A DNA stretch of 32,909 nt from Rhodovulum strictum (GTDB lineage: Bacteria; Pseudomonadota; Alphaproteobacteria; Rhodobacterales; Rhodobacteraceae), in contig NZ_WJPO01000035.1 of assembly GCF_009649175.1 (NCBI RefSeq), positions 1-32,909 of the forward strand, given 5' to 3'. Shown piece after piece: positions 31,428 through 32,909 of this stretch. The notes beneath the pieces were generated by a model. The model did no database searches and was not told the DNA's origin. It saw only the letters and a list, made by a program, of their open reading frames with translations. A program made the translations under genes and the position numbers. Position 1 is the first letter of the stretch. Each line of letters begins with the position of its first letter.

Positions 31428-31450
31428 AACGGCCTGGCAGGGGCGGAGGG
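31428..31450. repeat. Right attachment site (attR), 23-bp direct repeat
   Basis: Identical to 21550-21572. It covers the last 16 bases of tRNA-Trp including CCA, plus 7 bases beyond, so integration leaves the tRNA whole. Confidence 0.92.
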
Positions 31451-31510
31451 ACTCGAACCCCCGGCCCTCGGTTTTGGAGACCGATGCTCTACCAACTGAG
31501 CTACACCCCT
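31435..31510 (-). tRNA. tRNA-Trp (anticodon CCA)
   Basis: On the minus strand the acceptor AGGGGTG pairs with CGCCCCT, followed by discriminator G and encoded CCA. The D-arm TAGCTCAGTTGGTAGAGC, the anticodon arm with loop CTCCAAA (anticodon CCA) and the T-arm GGGGGTTCGAGTCCCTC are canonical. It is the integration target of the element. Confidence 0.97.
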
Positions 31511-31638
31511 AGGCCGTGCGCCGGATTACGTCAGGGCGGGACCGGAATCAAGCCCGGTTTTTCGCGAGCGGCCCGGTTTCGGCGCGATCCCTGTGACGCC
31601 GCTGGCCGGGAACGGGGCGGCGCATGGCACAGGCCCCG

Positions 31639-32700
31639 TCAATCCGCAGCCTTGGTGCCCGAGCCGCGCGCGCTTTCCGTCAGTTCGGCGAAGCGATCCG
31701 GCACGAAACGCTCGGAGAAACCCGCAACGGTGCACCAGACGACAAGGCGGGCGAAATCCTCGGTCGGGCGCAGCGGCAGGAGCGGGCTGGGGCTTGCGGG
31801 GAAGGAACCGGGTGCCAGTCCGGGCGGCGGGGGAACCGGCGCGCCCATCTGCCACAGGCTGAAATCGCCCTCGAGGAAGACCGGCCCGGACAGGATGTTG
31901 CCCATCATCAGGAAGAACAGGATCACCGCTGCAATCGCACCGACCAGAAGCCGCACCCAGAGCGCGCCGGGGGAATAGACGACATCCATGTCGTTCCAGC
32001 GCAGGCGCTCCATCTTCTTGGCATAGCCGAACAGCCGCGAGAAATAGGCCCCGACAATACCGAAATACATCACCACGAAGAAGGCGCCGAATTTCGACGA
32101 GGCCCAGCTGAGCGTGCTGTAGGCGTCTTCCAGGGGTTTCGGACGGAAGCTGATGGCTTCGCCCGCATCCGGCTGAACCAGCGCCGAGGAGAGAAGCTCG
32201 ATCATCGGTCCGAAGAACACCAGCGCGGTCGGCACCCCGATGATCAGAAGGCCCAGCCGGGTCAGCCGCGCCGAGACCTCGGCGCGTTTCTCGCGCTCGG
32301 CGAAGCGATAGGAATACTGAACGAACATGTCCTCGATCAGCGTGATCGCCACCGCGCGGCGCAGGTCCATGCCCGCCGCGCCCTGGGGGATCGCGTCGAA
32401 CTGCTTGCGCAGGGCGGCGCGGCTTTTCAGCCCCAGGTCCTCGGCCTCGATGAATTTCCGCTCGGTCTCGGCCACAAGCCGGGTGTCGTCGAGCAGCCGA
32501 AACAGGCGCAGCTCGATCTGGTTGACATCCGCCCATTGCTCGGCAAAGCCCGGCCGGCGCCCGCCGCCGCCATACTCGGTCTTCTCGATCAGCGCGTCGA
32601 TCCGGGGATCGGCCTTGCCGACATCCTCGTAGAGCACGAGCAGGTTCTGCCGGTAGCTCAGCCAGCCATAGGGCGGCTTGTTCGCGTAACGCCTCCACAT
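31639..32700 (-). CDS. Unknown integral membrane protein (353 aa)
   Basis: I do not recognise a named family. The N-terminal ~165 residues are soluble and helical (NKPPYGWLSYRQNLLVLYED, AETERKFIEAEDLGLKSRAAL). Three membrane helices follow: LLIIGVPTALVFFGPMIELL, FGAFFVVMYFGIVGAYFSRL and WVRLLVGAIAAVILFFLMMG. After a proline-rich loop the C-terminus reads DFARLVVWCTVAGFSERFVPDRF; endings of the form (A)GFSER(F/L)VP recur in uncharacterised bacterial membrane proteins. The start at 32698-32700 has GGAGA about 9 bases upstream and skips a 15-residue extension. It lies between tuf and tRNA-Trp on the same strand, a place where related genomes usually have no gene. Confidence 0.75.
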   Translation of the reverse strand: MWRRYANKPPYGWLSYRQNLLVLYEDVGKADPRIDALIEKTEYGGGGRRPGFAEQWADVNQIELRLFRLLDDTRLVAETERKFIEAEDLGLKSRAALRKQFDAIPQGAAGMDLRRAVAITLIEDMFVQYSYRFAEREKRAEVSARLTRLGLLIIGVPTALVFFGPMIELLSSALVQPDAGEAISFRPKPLEDAYSTLSWASSKFGAFFVVMYFGIVGAYFSRLFGYAKKMERLRWNDMDVVYSPGALWVRLLVGAIAAVILFFLMMGNILSGPVFLEGDFSLWQMGAPVPPPPGLAPGSFPASPSPLLPLRPTEDFARLVVWCTVAGFSERFVPDRFAELTESARGSGTKAAD

Positions 32701-32786
32701 CGGTCCTGTCTCCGAACCGCCGAAAAGGTGTCCCGATCCTAGCACCGCCCAACCCGGTGGCCCGACAACGCATGGCGTCGCAGCGA

Positions 32787-32816
32787 CAAGAAAGGCGCGC
32801 CGCTGCGGGCGCGCCT
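32787..32816 (-). terminator. Terminator after tuf
   Basis: On the minus strand AGGCGCGCC (32816-32808) pairs with GGCGCGCCT (32801-32793), followed by TTCTTG. A further hairpin GGCCGGC/GCCGGCC with an AAAA loop lies nearer the stop codon (about 32834-32851). Confidence 0.8.
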
Positions 32817-32865
32817 ATCGGGGTAGATGGCAGGCCGGCTTTTGCCGGCCCGGCCGTGATTGGTG

Positions 32866-32909
32866 TTACTCGATGATCTTCGACACGACGCCGGCGCCGA
32901 CGGTGCGGC
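32866..32909 (-). CDS. tuf: Elongation factor Tu, 3' end (partial)
   Basis: The minus-strand frame reads RTVGAGVVSKIIE and stops at TAA 32866-32868. This is the C-terminus of bacterial EF-Tu, which delivers aminoacyl-tRNA to the ribosome. The rest lies outside the window. Its closeness to tRNA-Trp fits the tuf / tRNA-Trp arrangement of alphaproteobacteria. Confidence 0.9.
   Translation of the reverse strand, partial: RTVGAGVVSKIIE

Larger units (their letters stand above)
21550..31450. mobile_element. tRNA-Trp-integrated phage-head element, capsid-forming satellite-like
   Basis: The element is bounded by a 23-bp perfect direct repeat (21550-21572 and 31428-31450), the right copy overlapping the 3' end of tRNA-Trp, with a tyrosine integrase directly inside the right end. 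Gene order: two small unknown genes, structured non-coding region, small and large terminase, HTH protein, portal, protease-capsid fusion, gpW-like, decoration protein, repressor (-), two small genes, integrase. Head-assembly and packaging functions look complete, but no tail, baseplate, lysis or recognisable replication gene is present in 9.9 kb. That matches capsid-forming phage-inducible islands, which borrow tails from a helper. A degraded prophage is the alternative; against it, the head genes are uninterrupted and closely packed. Confidence 0.85.

Noticed and set aside
21550-31450. Complete prophage
   Set aside because: No tail tube, tape measure, baseplate, lysis or replication genes fit in the 9.9 kb.

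Overview
The window is high-GC chromosomal DNA of an alphaproteobacterium, most probably a member of Rhodobacterales/Rhodobacteraceae. Supporting signs are a ferredoxin-NADP reductase very like that of Rhodobacter, a short LOV photoreceptor of the type known from that order, an IalB-type periplasmic protein, infC standing alone, and the tuf / tRNA-Trp arrangement at the right end.

Positions 1-21549 are ordinary host chromosome with short operons. In order: a partial gene end; a tiny lipoprotein (-); a short LOV protein (-) divergent from a SufT-like Fe-S assembly factor (+); a periplasmic glycerophosphodiester phosphodiesterase; a SufA/IscA-type Fe-S carrier; tpiA; a Crp/Fnr regulator (-); fpr; an Ala/Glu-repeat membrane-anchored protein (-); infC, apparently starting at an ATA codon; a soluble globin-coupled chemotaxis transducer; a diheme cytochrome c translationally coupled to a PQQ-like beta-propeller protein; a heavy-metal P1B ATPase; a kinase / class III aminotransferase pair (-) of the hydroxylysine/phosphoethanolamine-degradation type; asparaginase II (-); an IalB-family protein; rlmN; a LOG-family protein (-); dapD; and tRNA-Val(CAC).

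Positions 21550-31450 are an integrated mobile element of about 9.9 kb, bounded by a 23-bp perfect direct repeat that overlaps the 3' end of an intact tRNA-Trp(CCA). It carries a lambda-type packaging and head module: Nu1-like small terminase, GpA-like large terminase, lambda-type portal, a prohead protease/major capsid fusion, a gpW-like head-completion protein and a DUF2190 decoration protein. It also has a small Xre repressor, two small genes and a tyrosine integrase. There is no tail, lysis, or recognisable replication gene. This is the gene content expected of a capsid-forming phage satellite (cf-PICI-like) or a severely reduced prophage. Just before the terminase genes is a 450-bp non-coding stretch with a pseudoknot-containing structured RNA candidate and a lambda-cos-like sequence. 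The repressor and the integrase operon diverge from a promoter covered by two palindromes, which suggests a simple lysogeny switch.

Positions 31451-32909 return to host: tRNA-Trp, a three-helix membrane protein of unknown function (-), and the 3' end of tuf (-) with its terminator. The secE-nusG genes often found beyond this tRNA-Trp in related bacteria are not seen on the other side of the element.
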